A stretch of 64,000 nucleotides of DNA from Chitinophagales bacterium 33-2 (lineage in GTDB: Bacteria > Bacteroidota > Bacteroidia > Chitinophagales > Chitinophagaceae): positions 27,704 through 91,703 of the forward strand of contig MWYV01000045.1 in assembly GCA_002050435.1 (NCBI GenBank), written 5' to 3'. The number at the start of each line of letters is the position of its first letter. Position 1 is the first letter of the stretch. The position numbers and the translations under genes are program-made. Shown piece after piece: positions 41,221 to 50,300 of the stretch. The notes under the pieces are model-generated. The model worked only from the letters and a program-made list of their open reading frames with translations. It was not told the origin of the DNA and did not search any database.

Positions 41221-43308
41221 ATGGCAACATCGAAGATCAAAACCATTCCCCGTGACATCAGTTGGCTTTCGTTTAATGCAAGGGTATTACAGGAGGCGGC
41301 AGATCCTGCAGTTCCACTTCCGGAACGCATCCGGTTTTTAGGCATCTTTTCCAATAATCTGGATGAGTTTTTTCGTGTAAGAGTTGCCACACTTAAAAGG
41401 ATGATCCAGTATGGTCACAGGGCAAAAATGCACCTGGAGGCCAACCCGGAGGAGATTCTTGAAGAAATTCAAATGACGGTGCTGAACCAGCAAAGTGAAT
41501 TCACCCGCATCTGGGAAGGCATATTGAAAGAATTGAATGAAGAAAAGATCTTCCTGGTAAATGAAAAGGAGCTGAATGAAGAACAAAAAACTTTTGTTAC
41601 AGAATATTATGAAGAAGAGGTCAGTCCGAATGTAATTCCATTGATGATCGAAAGCATTCCACAGATGCCTTTTCTCAGGGATAAATCCATTTACCTGGCC
41701 GTAGTGATGTGGAAGAAGGAAAGTGCACTAAAAAGAATGTATTCCATAATTGAAGTGCCTACCAGGGCCGCCCCCCGGTTTGTTTTGCTTCCTTCGCCAC
41801 CGGGGGAGCACCATATTATTTTGCTTGAAGATGTCATAAGATTTAACCTTCCGGAGATCTTCAGTTATTTTGGATATGACCAATACCAGTCGGGTGTTTT
41901 TAAAGTAACACGCGATGCCGAAATCGACATCGACAATGATATTTCCACCAGCCTGATTCAAAAAATTGAAAAGGGTTTGAAAAACAGGCGTAAGGGAAAA
42001 CCAGTGCGCTTTATTTACGATAAGGAAATGGATCCGGGACTTTTAGAATACCTGATCAGGAAATTCCACCTTTCAAAAAGAGACAATATCATTCCGGGTG
42101 GAAGGATCCACAATTTCAGGCATTTCATGGATTTTCCAAAGCAGGTATTTAACAAGGAAACCAAATCACGCAGGCCTTTCGACCATCCGCTGCTTTTAAA
42201 AGACCGTATAACCGATGTGGTATTGAAAAGAGACCTGATGCTGCATTTTCCTTATCATTCATTTAATCCTGTAATTGATCTTTTAAGAGAAGCCGCTATA
42301 GATCCGGATGTAACCAGTATTAAAATCGCGGCCTACAGAATGGCTAAGAATTCTAAAGTAATCAATGCGCTGATCAATGCGGTGCGCAACGGAAAGCAGG
42401 TAACCGTAATGCTGGAAGTACGTGCACGATTTGAAGAGGAGGCCAATCTTGCCTGGAAAGTGCGGCTGGAAGATGAAGGCGTGAAAGTGCTGATCGGCAT
42501 TCCAAATATGAAAGTACATGCCAAACTCTGTGTGATCAGAAAAAGAGTGCAGGACAGGATCATGCAGTATGGTTTTGTAAGCACCGGAAACCTGAATGAG
42601 GCAACTTCCCGTGTGTATGCAGACCATTGCCTGCTCACTTCCAACAAATCGATCATGGCAGATGTGAACCGGATTTTTAATTACCTCGAACATTATAAAA
42701 CCGGTAACCACTTTTTAAAAGCCTGTACTACGCTCATTCCGAGTCCGGCTTTTACCCGAAAGGAATTATTGAAACTGATCAGGAACGAAGTAAAAAATGT
42801 TCAGAAAAATAAACCGGCACAGATCATAATAAAAATGAATTCACTTTCAGATGAGGAATTGATGTTTGAATTAAAAGAAGCAGCCAAACAGGGTGTGGAA
42901 GTGAACCTGATCATCAGAGGCATTTACTGCCTGAGCACGGAAAATTCCAAACTTGAAAAACCAATCAGGGCCATCAGCATAGTTGATGAATATCTTGAGC
43001 ATGCACGTATCTGGTATTTTGCAAACGGAGGAAAAGAAAAGATCTTTATCTCATCCGCCGACTGGATGGTGCGCAATCTCGATCACCGCGTGGAAGCCAG
43101 CTGCCCGATTTTAGATGAAAGGATCAAGCAGGAACTCAAACAAATTCTGTTCATCCAATTAAAAGATAATGTAAAAGCCAGATGGCTCAATAATGAACTT
43201 TCAAATGCTTACGTTCAAAACGAAGATAAAAGGGTACGTTCGCAGATTGAAACGTTTAATTTCCTCCACCAAAAAATGTTAGCACCAATTGAAACTGGCA
43301 GCAATTGA
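41221..43308 (+). CDS. ppk1: polyphosphate kinase 1
   Basis: This enzyme polymerises the terminal phosphate of ATP into polyphosphate. The 695-residue protein shows all four PPK domains: N-terminal helical RDISWLSFNARVLQEAAD, head domain NNLDEFFRVRVATLKRMI, the phospholipase D-like catalytic part with IKIAAYRMAKNSKVINALIN, the phosphorylated His in NMKVHAKLCVIRK, and YGFVSTGNLNEATSRVYADH. The C-terminal 20 codons overlap the ppx start. Confidence 0.97.
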   Translation: MATSKIKTIPRDISWLSFNARVLQEAADPAVPLPERIRFLGIFSNNLDEFFRVRVATLKRMIQYGHRAKMHLEANPEEILEEIQMTVLNQQSEFTRIWEGILKELNEEKIFLVNEKELNEEQKTFVTEYYEEEVSPNVIPLMIESIPQMPFLRDKSIYLAVVMWKKESALKRMYSIIEVPTRAAPRFVLLPSPPGEHHIILLEDVIRFNLPEIFSYFGYDQYQSGVFKVTRDAEIDIDNDISTSLIQKIEKGLKNRRKGKPVRFIYDKEMDPGLLEYLIRKFHLSKRDNIIPGGRIHNFRHFMDFPKQVFNKETKSRRPFDHPLLLKDRITDVVLKRDLMLHFPYHSFNPVIDLLREAAIDPDVTSIKIAAYRMAKNSKVINALINAVRNGKQVTVMLEVRARFEEEANLAWKVRLEDEGVKVLIGIPNMKVHAKLCVIRKRVQDRIMQYGFVSTGNLNEATSRVYADHCLLTSNKSIMADVNRIFNYLEHYKTGNHFLKACTTLIPSPAFTRKELLKLIRNEVKNVQKNKPAQIIIKMNSLSDEELMFELKEAAKQGVEVNLIIRGIYCLSTENSKLEKPIRAISIVDEYLEHARIWYFANGGKEKIFISSADWMVRNLDHRVEASCPILDERIKQELKQILFIQLKDNVKARWLNNELSNAYVQNEDKRVRSQIETFNFLHQKMLAPIETGSN

Positions 43309-44182
43309 TATTGGCAGCAATGCAGCAAGGTTATTGATCCAGGAAGTTACCGAGGCGAGCAAAGGTGCGCCTGAATTTGTAAAGCTAAGCCTGGTACGCG
43401 TTCCCCTTAGGCTTGGTTTTGAAGTTTTTGAAACCGGCTTTATTTCAGAAGTAAAAGCCAGCATGCTGATTAAAACCATCCAGTCGTATAAATTATTGCT
43501 CGACGTTTATAATGTAAATCACCTCATCACCGCTGCCACTTCTGCCATGCGTGAGGCCTCCAATGCGCCAGAAATTCTTGAGAGAGTTGAAAGAGAATCA
43601 GGCATTCGCCTCAAAGTAATCACCGGCGAAGAAGAAGCTTTTTACATTTATGAGAACCATGTTGCGGAAAACCTGAACAATCTCGAATCCTATTTATATA
43701 TTGATGTAGGTGGCGGCAGTACGGAACTGAGTTTTTTCTCCGACGGTAAACTGATCAACAAACGATCTTTCAATATCGGAACCATCAGGTTACTGAAAAA
43801 CCAGGTGGATGAAAAAACCTGGAACGAGATGCGCAATTTTATTGCGGATTATACCAGTGGCTACCACCACATCACAGCTATTGGCTCCGGTGGAAATATC
43901 AATAAAATCTTTTCACTTTCAAAAAGAAAAGAAGGAAAACCACTGAACATCGAACAGCTCAGAGATTATTATAAAGAATTCAGCAACCTTTCGGTTACAC
44001 AAAGAATTACTTTATACAAATTGAGGGAAGACAGGGCTGATGTTATTGTTCCCGCGCTCCTGATCTATCTCAATGTGATGCGGTGGGCAGGTGCAGATGA
44101 AATTTTTGTTCCCAGGATCGGTCTTGCCGATGGCCTCATCCATCGTTTATACGATGAGGTGAAAAACCTTCATGCTACATAA
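43289..44182 (+). CDS. Ppx/GppA-family phosphatase
   Basis: The 297-residue actin-fold (ASKHA) phosphatase starts at TTG 43289 (KLAAIDIGSNAARLLIQEV), overlapping ppk1 by 20 bases. Motifs include ITAATSAMREASNAPEILER, GEEEAFYIYENH and IDVGGGSTELSFF (phosphate loop). It lacks the HD C-terminal domain of full-length exopolyphosphatases. Family function: hydrolysis of polyphosphate or ppGpp precursors (pppGpp). The overlap with ppk1 argues for an operon that makes and breaks polyphosphate. Confidence 0.92.
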   Translation: MKLAAIDIGSNAARLLIQEVTEASKGAPEFVKLSLVRVPLRLGFEVFETGFISEVKASMLIKTIQSYKLLLDVYNVNHLITAATSAMREASNAPEILERVERESGIRLKVITGEEEAFYIYENHVAENLNNLESYLYIDVGGGSTELSFFSDGKLINKRSFNIGTIRLLKNQVDEKTWNEMRNFIADYTSGYHHITAIGSGGNINKIFSLSKRKEGKPLNIEQLRDYYKEFSNLSVTQRITLYKLREDRADVIVPALLIYLNVMRWAGADEIFVPRIGLADGLIHRLYDEVKNLHAT

Positions 44183-45055
44183 AGTAACATCTATTTCAGT
44201 ACTTAATAAGATTCCGCATCATTTGGAAAATCATTAGATTTAACATCACCTATGTATTGCTTAACCGCATTTGTCGCCTGTTCATGCAAGTTCAGGTACT
44301 GACGTAAAAATCGGGGTTTAAATTCAGTATTCAATCCGAGCATATCATGCATTACCAACACCTGTCCATCACAGTATTTTCCTGCGCCGATCCCAATTGT
44401 GGGGATTTGTAAACTTTGGGAAACTTCTTTTGCAAGTGTAGCGGGTATTTTTTCCAGCACCAGTGCAAAACAGCCCACCGTTTCCAGCAATTGTGCATCG
44501 TTTTTTAGTTTATTGGCTTCCACTTCTTCTTTTGCCCTTACATTATAAGTACCAAATTTATAAATCGATTGGGGGGTTAATCCAAGGTGTGCCATTACGG
44601 GGATGCCTGCGCCGATAATGCGCTTTACTGAATCGATCACCTCTTCGCCCCCTTCAAGTTTTATGGCATGTGCACCCGTTTCTTTCATGATGCGGATGGC
44701 AGAAGCTAGTGCTATGTCGCTGTTGGATTGGTAAGAACCAAAAGGCATGTCCACCACAACCAGCGAACGCCGTGCTCCCCTGATTACGGAAGCTGCATGG
44801 TAGATCATCTGGTCGAGCGTAATTGGTAAAGTGGTTTCATGTCCTGCCACAACATTAGATGCAGAATCTCCAACAAGAATGACATCAATGCCAGCTGCAT
44901 CGATGAGGCCTGCAAAAGAAAAATCATAGGCAGTTAACATGGAGATCTTCTCGCCATTCACCTTCATCTTTTGCAGCGTATTGGTAGTGATCCTTTTCAG
45001 GTCCGGCTTAATGGCACTCATAACAATGATTTTGACAAAGGTGTATTAATTCTTC
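44183..45055. repeat. 873-bp tandem duplication, unit 1 (contains panB)
   Basis: This unit and the next (45056-45928) are aligned at an offset of exactly 873 bases. I found one difference: A at 44236 versus G at 45109, a synonymous change in a Ser codon of panB. The unit includes the complete panB gene plus about 35 bases upstream and 20 downstream, so each copy carries its own start region. Confidence 0.95.
44203..45021 (-). CDS. panB: 3-methyl-2-oxobutanoate hydroxymethyltransferase, copy 1
   Basis: This enzyme transfers a hydroxymethyl group to ketoisovalerate, making ketopantoate, the first step of pantothenate synthesis. The 272-residue barrel protein shows [40 protein letters not shown] (metal Asp), [31 protein letters not shown] and [13 protein letters not shown], and the catalytic-region [20 protein letters not shown]. 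It is the downstream member of a tandem duplication with amino-acid-identical copy 2. It has no gene between it and the other copy. Confidence 0.96.
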   Translation of the reverse strand: MSAIKPDLKRITTNTLQKMKVNGEKISMLTAYDFSFAGLIDAAGIDVILVGDSASNVVAGHETTLPITLDQMIYHAASVIRGARRSLVVVDMPFGSYQSNSDIALASAIRIMKETGAHAIKLEGGEEVIDSVKRIIGAGIPVMAHLGLTPQSIYKFGTYNVRAKEEVEANKLKNDAQLLETVGCFALVLEKIPATLAKEVSQSLQIPTIGIGAGKYCDGQVLVMHDMLGLNTEFKPRFLRQYLNLHEQATNAVKQYIGDVKSNDFPNDAESY

Positions 45056-45928
45056 AGTAACATCTATTTCAGTACTTAATAAGATTCCGCATCATTTGGA
45101 AAATCATTGGATTTAACATCACCTATGTATTGCTTAACCGCATTTGTCGCCTGTTCATGCAAGTTCAGGTACTGACGTAAAAATCGGGGTTTAAATTCAG
45201 TATTCAATCCGAGCATATCATGCATTACCAACACCTGTCCATCACAGTATTTTCCTGCGCCGATCCCAATTGTGGGGATTTGTAAACTTTGGGAAACTTC
45301 TTTTGCAAGTGTAGCGGGTATTTTTTCCAGCACCAGTGCAAAACAGCCCACCGTTTCCAGCAATTGTGCATCGTTTTTTAGTTTATTGGCTTCCACTTCT
45401 TCTTTTGCCCTTACATTATAAGTACCAAATTTATAAATCGATTGGGGGGTTAATCCAAGGTGTGCCATTACGGGGATGCCTGCGCCGATAATGCGCTTTA
45501 CTGAATCGATCACCTCTTCGCCCCCTTCAAGTTTTATGGCATGTGCACCCGTTTCTTTCATGATGCGGATGGCAGAAGCTAGTGCTATGTCGCTGTTGGA
45601 TTGGTAAGAACCAAAAGGCATGTCCACCACAACCAGCGAACGCCGTGCTCCCCTGATTACGGAAGCTGCATGGTAGATCATCTGGTCGAGCGTAATTGGT
45701 AAAGTGGTTTCATGTCCTGCCACAACATTAGATGCAGAATCTCCAACAAGAATGACATCAATGCCAGCTGCATCGATGAGGCCTGCAAAAGAAAAATCAT
45801 AGGCAGTTAACATGGAGATCTTCTCGCCATTCACCTTCATCTTTTGCAGCGTATTGGTAGTGATCCTTTTCAGGTCCGGCTTAATGGCACTCATAACAAT
45901 GATTTTGACAAAGGTGTATTAATTCTTC
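45056..45928. repeat. 873-bp tandem duplication, unit 2 (contains panB)
   Basis: This unit begins exactly where unit 1 ends. The duplicated block ends at the sequence before ATTACAATTA at 45930. The junction shows at most 1-2 bases of microhomology, so replication slippage on a longer repeat is not indicated. See unit 1 for the single difference. Confidence 0.95.
45076..45894 (-). CDS. panB: 3-methyl-2-oxobutanoate hydroxymethyltransferase, copy 2
   Basis: Protein identical to copy 1 (272 residues). The nucleotide sequence differs at one synonymous position. The block begins 34 bases upstream of the start codon and includes a near-match promoter box (CACCTTTG at 45910-45917 on the minus strand, one mismatch to TAnnTTTG), duplicated in front of copy 1 too. 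Both copies should therefore be expressed, doubling PanB dosage. The gene is the promoter-proximal one of the pair. Confidence 0.96.
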   Translation of the reverse strand: MSAIKPDLKRITTNTLQKMKVNGEKISMLTAYDFSFAGLIDAAGIDVILVGDSASNVVAGHETTLPITLDQMIYHAASVIRGARRSLVVVDMPFGSYQSNSDIALASAIRIMKETGAHAIKLEGGEEVIDSVKRIIGAGIPVMAHLGLTPQSIYKFGTYNVRAKEEVEANKLKNDAQLLETVGCFALVLEKIPATLAKEVSQSLQIPTIGIGAGKYCDGQVLVMHDMLGLNTEFKPRFLRQYLNLHEQATNAVKQYIGDVKSNDFPNDAESY

Positions 45929-45971
45929 ATATTACAATTACTATATCAGTTTTTCTTAATCCCAAAATATT

Positions 45972-46133
45972 ATGCAGCGCACCTTATTTTTGCCGGCGAA
46001 ACTGGAAACCATACTCCATGAGCATGCCACTGTATTTTTCCAGGAAGACACCTTTTTGACCGGCAATATTCAGATATATTACGTGCGCAGATGCCTGGAA
46101 GATGGTAAATGGGCGGAATCAAAATATCTTTAA
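45972..46133 (+). CDS. unrecognised 53-residue protein upstream of the aldehyde dehydrogenase
   Basis: An ATG frame encodes a 53-residue protein beginning MQRTLFLPAKLETILHEH and ending CLEDGKWAESKYL. It is followed only 12 bases later by the aldehyde dehydrogenase ATG, so the two look like an operon. Composition is balanced (many Glu, Phe, Leu, Tyr, Trp, one Cys) with no low complexity, and codon choice resembles the neighbours. There is no signal or membrane segment. I do not know the family; a partner or small subunit of the dehydrogenase is only a guess from position. Confidence 0.6.
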   Translation: MQRTLFLPAKLETILHEHATVFFQEDTFLTGNIQIYYVRRCLEDGKWAESKYL

Positions 46134-46145
46134 CAAAATAAACCT

Positions 46146-47672
46146 ATGCAGGATATACTTAAACAATTGGGGATCACTGAAAAGAACGGCGGAAGTTCAA
46201 CCGGACAACAATGGATCAACAGCAAAGGAAAATATATAGATTCCAATTCACCTGTGGATGGAAAAAAAATCGCTTCAGTTCAGTGTTCGGATGACGAAGT
46301 TTATGAAACGATCATGCATTCTGCTGAAAAAGCTTTTATTGAATGGCGCAAGTGGCCTTCCCCTAAAAGAGGCGAAGTGGTAAGGCAGGTAGGTGATGCA
46401 CTAAGAAAAAATAAAGAAGCGCTGGGTAAACTGGTTTCTTATGAAATGGGTAAGAGCTTGCAGGAAGGTTATGGTGAAGTTCAGGAAATGATCGATATCT
46501 GTGATTTTGCAGTGGGACTTTCGAGGCAGTTGCACGGCCTAACAATGCATAGCGAAAGGCCGGGTCATCGTATGTATGAACAATGGCATCCCCTGGGTAT
46601 TGTGGGTATTATATCCGCTTTTAATTTTCCGGTGGCGGTATGGAGCTGGAACGCTATGCTGGCATGGGTTTGCGGAGATGTATGCATTTGGAAGGCATCT
46701 GAAAAAACACCTTTATGTGCAATAGCCTGTCAGAATATTATTGCTGAAGTTTTTAAAAAGAATGAAGTGCCGGAAGGTGTAAGCTGCCTGGTTACAGGTG
46801 AAAGAGCCCTGGGAGAAAAAATAGCCAGCGATACAAGAATTCCGCTGGTATCCGCAACAGGATCCACAAGAATGGGTAAGGCGGTTGGAGCGGCGGTTGG
46901 CGCCAGGCTTGGAAGGTCATTACTGGAGCTGGGAGGCAACAATGCCATTATTATTTCCAGGGATGCAGATCTCGACATGTCACTCATAGGATGTGTGTTT
47001 GGAGCTGTAGGCACAGCTGGACAAAGATGTACCAGTACACGAAGACTGATCATTCATGAATCTGTATATGATTCGTTTAAACAAAAACTGGTAAAGGCCT
47101 ATGGACAGCTGAAGATCGGCAACCCCCTGGATGAAATGAACCACATAGGTCCATTAATTGATAAAGACGCAGTAACTGCTTATATGGATTCAATTGAAAA
47201 ATGCAGGGCTGAAGGTGGAAAATTTATTGTGGAAGGCGGCGTGGTTGAAGGAACTGAATTTACAAGTGGTTGTTATGTAAAACCCTGCGTTGCAGAGGTA
47301 GAACCATCCTACAGCATTGTTCAGCATGAAACTTTTGCACCTATATTATACCTAATGAAGTATGGCGACCTCGATGAAGCCATAGCCATTCAAAACGGTG
47401 TACCCCAGGGACTTTCTTCTTCGATCATGACCTTAAATCTTCGTGAAGCAGAAAAATTTCTTTCTTCAGCGGGAAGTGATTGTGGTATTGCCAATGTGAA
47501 TATTGGAACATCGGGTGCTGAGATCGGAGGTGCTTTCGGAGGAGAAAAAGAAACCGGAGGTGGCAGGGAAAGTGGAAGTGACGCATGGAGGATCTATATG
47601 CGGCGACAAACCAATACGATCAATTACAGCAATACTTTACCATTGGCCCAGGGAATTAAATTTGATCTGTAA
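46146..47672 (+). CDS. ALDH7-type aldehyde dehydrogenase (aminoadipate semialdehyde dehydrogenase-like)
   Basis: The 508-residue NAD-dependent dehydrogenase has the NAD segment IISAFNFPVAVWSWNAMLAW, LLELGGNNAIIISRDADLDM (catalytic Glu), the nucleophile Cys in GTAGQRCTSTRRLIIHES, and the ALDH7 C-terminal signature FGGEKETGGGRESGSDAWRI, then YMRRQTNTINYS. In this family the enzyme oxidises alpha-aminoadipate semialdehyde in lysine breakdown. No other lysine-degradation gene is adjacent. A small unknown gene precedes it by 12 bases. Confidence 0.93.
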   Translation: MQDILKQLGITEKNGGSSTGQQWINSKGKYIDSNSPVDGKKIASVQCSDDEVYETIMHSAEKAFIEWRKWPSPKRGEVVRQVGDALRKNKEALGKLVSYEMGKSLQEGYGEVQEMIDICDFAVGLSRQLHGLTMHSERPGHRMYEQWHPLGIVGIISAFNFPVAVWSWNAMLAWVCGDVCIWKASEKTPLCAIACQNIIAEVFKKNEVPEGVSCLVTGERALGEKIASDTRIPLVSATGSTRMGKAVGAAVGARLGRSLLELGGNNAIIISRDADLDMSLIGCVFGAVGTAGQRCTSTRRLIIHESVYDSFKQKLVKAYGQLKIGNPLDEMNHIGPLIDKDAVTAYMDSIEKCRAEGGKFIVEGGVVEGTEFTSGCYVKPCVAEVEPSYSIVQHETFAPILYLMKYGDLDEAIAIQNGVPQGLSSSIMTLNLREAEKFLSSAGSDCGIANVNIGTSGAEIGGAFGGEKETGGGRESGSDAWRIYMRRQTNTINYSNTLPLAQGIKFDL

Positions 47673-47808
47673 TTTCCATTTGTCACAGTGTTAGTGACTT
47701 AAGCGCATTTATTTGACATATTTAACATTTGAAAACCCACCACTTGTCCTGTTTTCACAACTTAGATAGAACGTGTTGGCTAATTTTACAATTCAAAAAA
47801 AAATTCTG

Positions 47809-49479
47809 ATGGTAAGAAAACTGAGGCTTTCGCTCCTTGCGGTGGCATTAATGGTTTTTAGTGTTTCGGGTTTTGCGCAGGGATCGAAAAAATCTGCCGG
47901 CAACAACTGGCACCTGAAAGACCGAAAAGATGGTTATTATGGTATAAGTCTGGATAAGGCTTATGAACTCGTTAAAGGGAAAAAAAGTGAGACCATAATT
48001 GTAGCGGTAATTGATTCAGGAATCGATACCACCCATGAAGACCTGAGGCCCATTTTCTGGGTCAATGCAAAAGAAATTCCCGGGAATGGTATTGATGATG
48101 ACGGGAATGGATATATTGATGATGTTCATGGCTGGAATTTTATTGGTGGACGCGACGGAAGAAATGTGAAACAGGATTCTTATGAAGCTGCCCGATTTTA
48201 CCACATGTATAAGGAAAAATTCCTTGATCTTTCCAACGCCGCTGGTTTAAGTGCGGCAGATCAGAAATTATATAAGGACTGGCTCAGAGCGCGGGAGGAC
48301 ATTAATAAAGGAATGGACCCGAATGAACTTTTCTTTCTGAAAAGATTATACCCCGTACTGGTAAAAGGCGATTCCATTATCGCCGCTGATCTTAAGAAAA
48401 AAGAATACAACGGGCATGATTTGAAAAATTATAAAGCCACACATCCCGACGCAGTAGCTACAAGAGAGATCATATTGAACATTTGTGAAGGCAACAATGG
48501 AAATTATGATATTACCAACCGCCAGATCATAGATGATATTGAAGGTGAATTAAGAAAGGCAGAAGCTGCTGATGCACCTCCCAGGGATTACCGTGGAGAA
48601 ATTGTAAAAGACAATCCAAATGATATCAACGATCGCTTTTATGGCAATAATGATATCATGGCAAATACACCCTTACATGGCACCCATGTTTCCGGTATTA
48701 TCGGAGCAGTAAGGAACAATGGAAAAGGTGGCGATGGTGTAGCCAATAATGTAAGACTGATGACCATCAGGGCTGTACCGGATGGTGATGAGCATGATAA
48801 AGACATTGCACTGGCAATCAGGTATGCAGTGGACAATGGTGCTAAGATCATCAACATGAGTTTTGGTAAATATTATTCACCACAGAAACACTGGGTGGAT
48901 GAAGCGCTTATATATGCAGAAAGTAAAGGTGTATTACTTGTTGCTGCTGCAGGAAACGAAGGTTTTAATGCCGATACCATGCCGCATTTCCCCCACCCGA
49001 TTCTTGACAACGGAAAGAAGGTGAATAACTGGATCATGGTAGGCGCAAGCGGCGATCCTTCCAACGGAGGATTGGTGGCATCTTTTTCAAATTACGGTAA
49101 AAAAGAAGTCGATGTTTTTGCACCAGGTGTCAATATCTATTCTACCATTCCCGGTGGCAATACTTATGGAAATCTTTCAGGTACCAGTATGGCTTCGCCA
49201 GTAACGGCAGGACTGGCGGCATTTATCTGGAGTTATTTTCCTACGCTAACTGCTCAACAAGTGAAGCATGTGATTGAAAAAAGTGCGGTACCTGCTGATA
49301 TAAAAGTTACCAAACCCAAATCAGGCGAAAAAGTTGATCTTTCAGACATCAGCAAAACAGGTGGTTTGATCAATGCATTCGAAGCGGTGAAACTCGCCAG
49401 CCAGTTAACCGGGCAAACCATCAAAACACCGGAGCCGGTTAAAACGAAAATGAAAGTAAAGAAGAAAAAGAAGTCCTGA
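47809..49479 (+). CDS. secreted S8 (subtilisin-type) serine peptidase
   Basis: The start at 47809 (MVRKLRLSLLAVALMVFS) gives a signal peptide cleaved near FAQ-GS; a GTG at 47773 lies in a run of A residues before it and is less likely. The catalytic triad is Asp69 (VIDSGIDTTHEDL), His290 (LHGTHVSGIIGA) and Ser460 (GTSMASPVTAGL). About 220 residues separate Asp from His, far more than the roughly 40 in minimal subtilases, and hold a charged helical insertion. The C terminus is a basic Lys-rich tail. No T9SS sorting domain is visible, so it is probably periplasmic. It ends at a strong terminator. Confidence 0.93.
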   Translation: MVRKLRLSLLAVALMVFSVSGFAQGSKKSAGNNWHLKDRKDGYYGISLDKAYELVKGKKSETIIVAVIDSGIDTTHEDLRPIFWVNAKEIPGNGIDDDGNGYIDDVHGWNFIGGRDGRNVKQDSYEAARFYHMYKEKFLDLSNAAGLSAADQKLYKDWLRAREDINKGMDPNELFFLKRLYPVLVKGDSIIAADLKKKEYNGHDLKNYKATHPDAVATREIILNICEGNNGNYDITNRQIIDDIEGELRKAEAADAPPRDYRGEIVKDNPNDINDRFYGNNDIMANTPLHGTHVSGIIGAVRNNGKGGDGVANNVRLMTIRAVPDGDEHDKDIALAIRYAVDNGAKIINMSFGKYYSPQKHWVDEALIYAESKGVLLVAAAGNEGFNADTMPHFPHPILDNGKKVNNWIMVGASGDPSNGGLVASFSNYGKKEVDVFAPGVNIYSTIPGGNTYGNLSGTSMASPVTAGLAAFIWSYFPTLTAQQVKHVIEKSAVPADIKVTKPKSGEKVDLSDISKTGGLINAFEAVKLASQLTGQTIKTPEPVKTKMKVKKKKKS

Positions 49480-49498
49480 TCCATATCTTCAAAAAAAT

Positions 49499-49523
49499 CC
49501 CCGGCAGTAACCGGGGTTTTTTT
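49499..49523 (+). terminator. intrinsic terminator after the S8 peptidase
   Basis: A 6-bp GC stem (49499-49504 with 49511-49516) is followed by seven Ts. It separates the peptidase from the glycosyltransferase cluster that begins 38 bases later. Confidence 0.8.
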
Positions 49524-49560
49524 ATTGTATCTATCTTCATGATCTTAATCGGTTACGACA

Positions 49561-50256
49561 ATGAAAAATAAAATTGCAATCATAACCGGGGCGAGTTCAG
49601 GTATTGGGAAAGCCATTGCGCATCAGCTGATAGAAGCCGGTGCCATTGTAGTCAATGCTGATGTTCATCCGCCCAACCATGTTGCAGCAAACAACTATTA
49701 CTTTATTCAGACAGACCTGACGCTTAAGGAAGAGGTTCTTCATTTGTTTGATGAGGTTGCGAAATTAGGTGTACCTCATATATTGATCTGCAACGCAGGA
49801 AAAGGGGTTCATGAAAAACTCGCTGAGGGAGATCCGGAAAAATGGCAATCCGTGATCAACATTAACCTCATGGGTACATTGCGATTTTTACGTGCCTTTT
49901 TGCCATCAATGGTTAAAAAAGGGAATGGTGATATCATTTTTATCTCTTCTGTTGCCGCCAACCAGGCCTATGCCTTCGGAGGCATTTATGCGGCATCAAA
50001 AGCAGCAATGGATGCAATTGCTGCAACATTAAGGCTGGAATTAGAAAATAATATCAGGGTGAGTACCATTGCGCCAGGCGTAGTGGATACCGCTTTTTTT
50101 GATAACATGCAAAGTGGTGGTCTATCCGTTAAAACGATTGGAACTGGAAGCCTGGATCCAAAGGAAGTAGCCGATGCTGTGCTTTTTGCGTTGAACCGTA
50201 ACCAGGGCCAGGTGGTTTCCAATATAACGTTGAGACCTACACGACAAATATTTTAG
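49561..50256 (+). CDS. SDR-family oxidoreductase
   Basis: The 231-residue classical short-chain dehydrogenase has the cofactor motif ITGASSGIGKA (residues 7-17), NAGKG and the catalytic Ser in FISSVAANQAYAFGG with YAASKAAMD (Tyr and Lys). The basic residue pattern after strand 2 (NADVHPPN) suits NAD. The substrate is unknown. It precedes the sugar-epimerase gene by 44 bases on the same strand and may be the first member of the glycosyltransferase cluster. Confidence 0.92.
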   Translation: MKNKIAIITGASSGIGKAIAHQLIEAGAIVVNADVHPPNHVAANNYYFIQTDLTLKEEVLHLFDEVAKLGVPHILICNAGKGVHEKLAEGDPEKWQSVININLMGTLRFLRAFLPSMVKKGNGDIIFISSVAANQAYAFGGIYAASKAAMDAIAATLRLELENNIRVSTIAPGVVDTAFFDNMQSGGLSVKTIGTGSLDPKEVADAVLFALNRNQGQVVSNITLRPTRQIF

Positions 50257-50300
50257 CAGCAGGTGGAATAGTTTTTTTTATATTGCTATAAATCAACCTG

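Noticed and set aside
44183..45928. Insertion sequence or transposon flanking panB
   Set aside because: No transposase, no inverted repeats at the unit ends, and the unit is simply the gene and its flanks.
45844..46059. Plus-strand frame that begins inside panB copy 2 and runs past it
   Set aside because: Its first part is antisense to panB, and the sequence after that overlaps the much more protein-like 53-residue frame at 45972 in a different phase.
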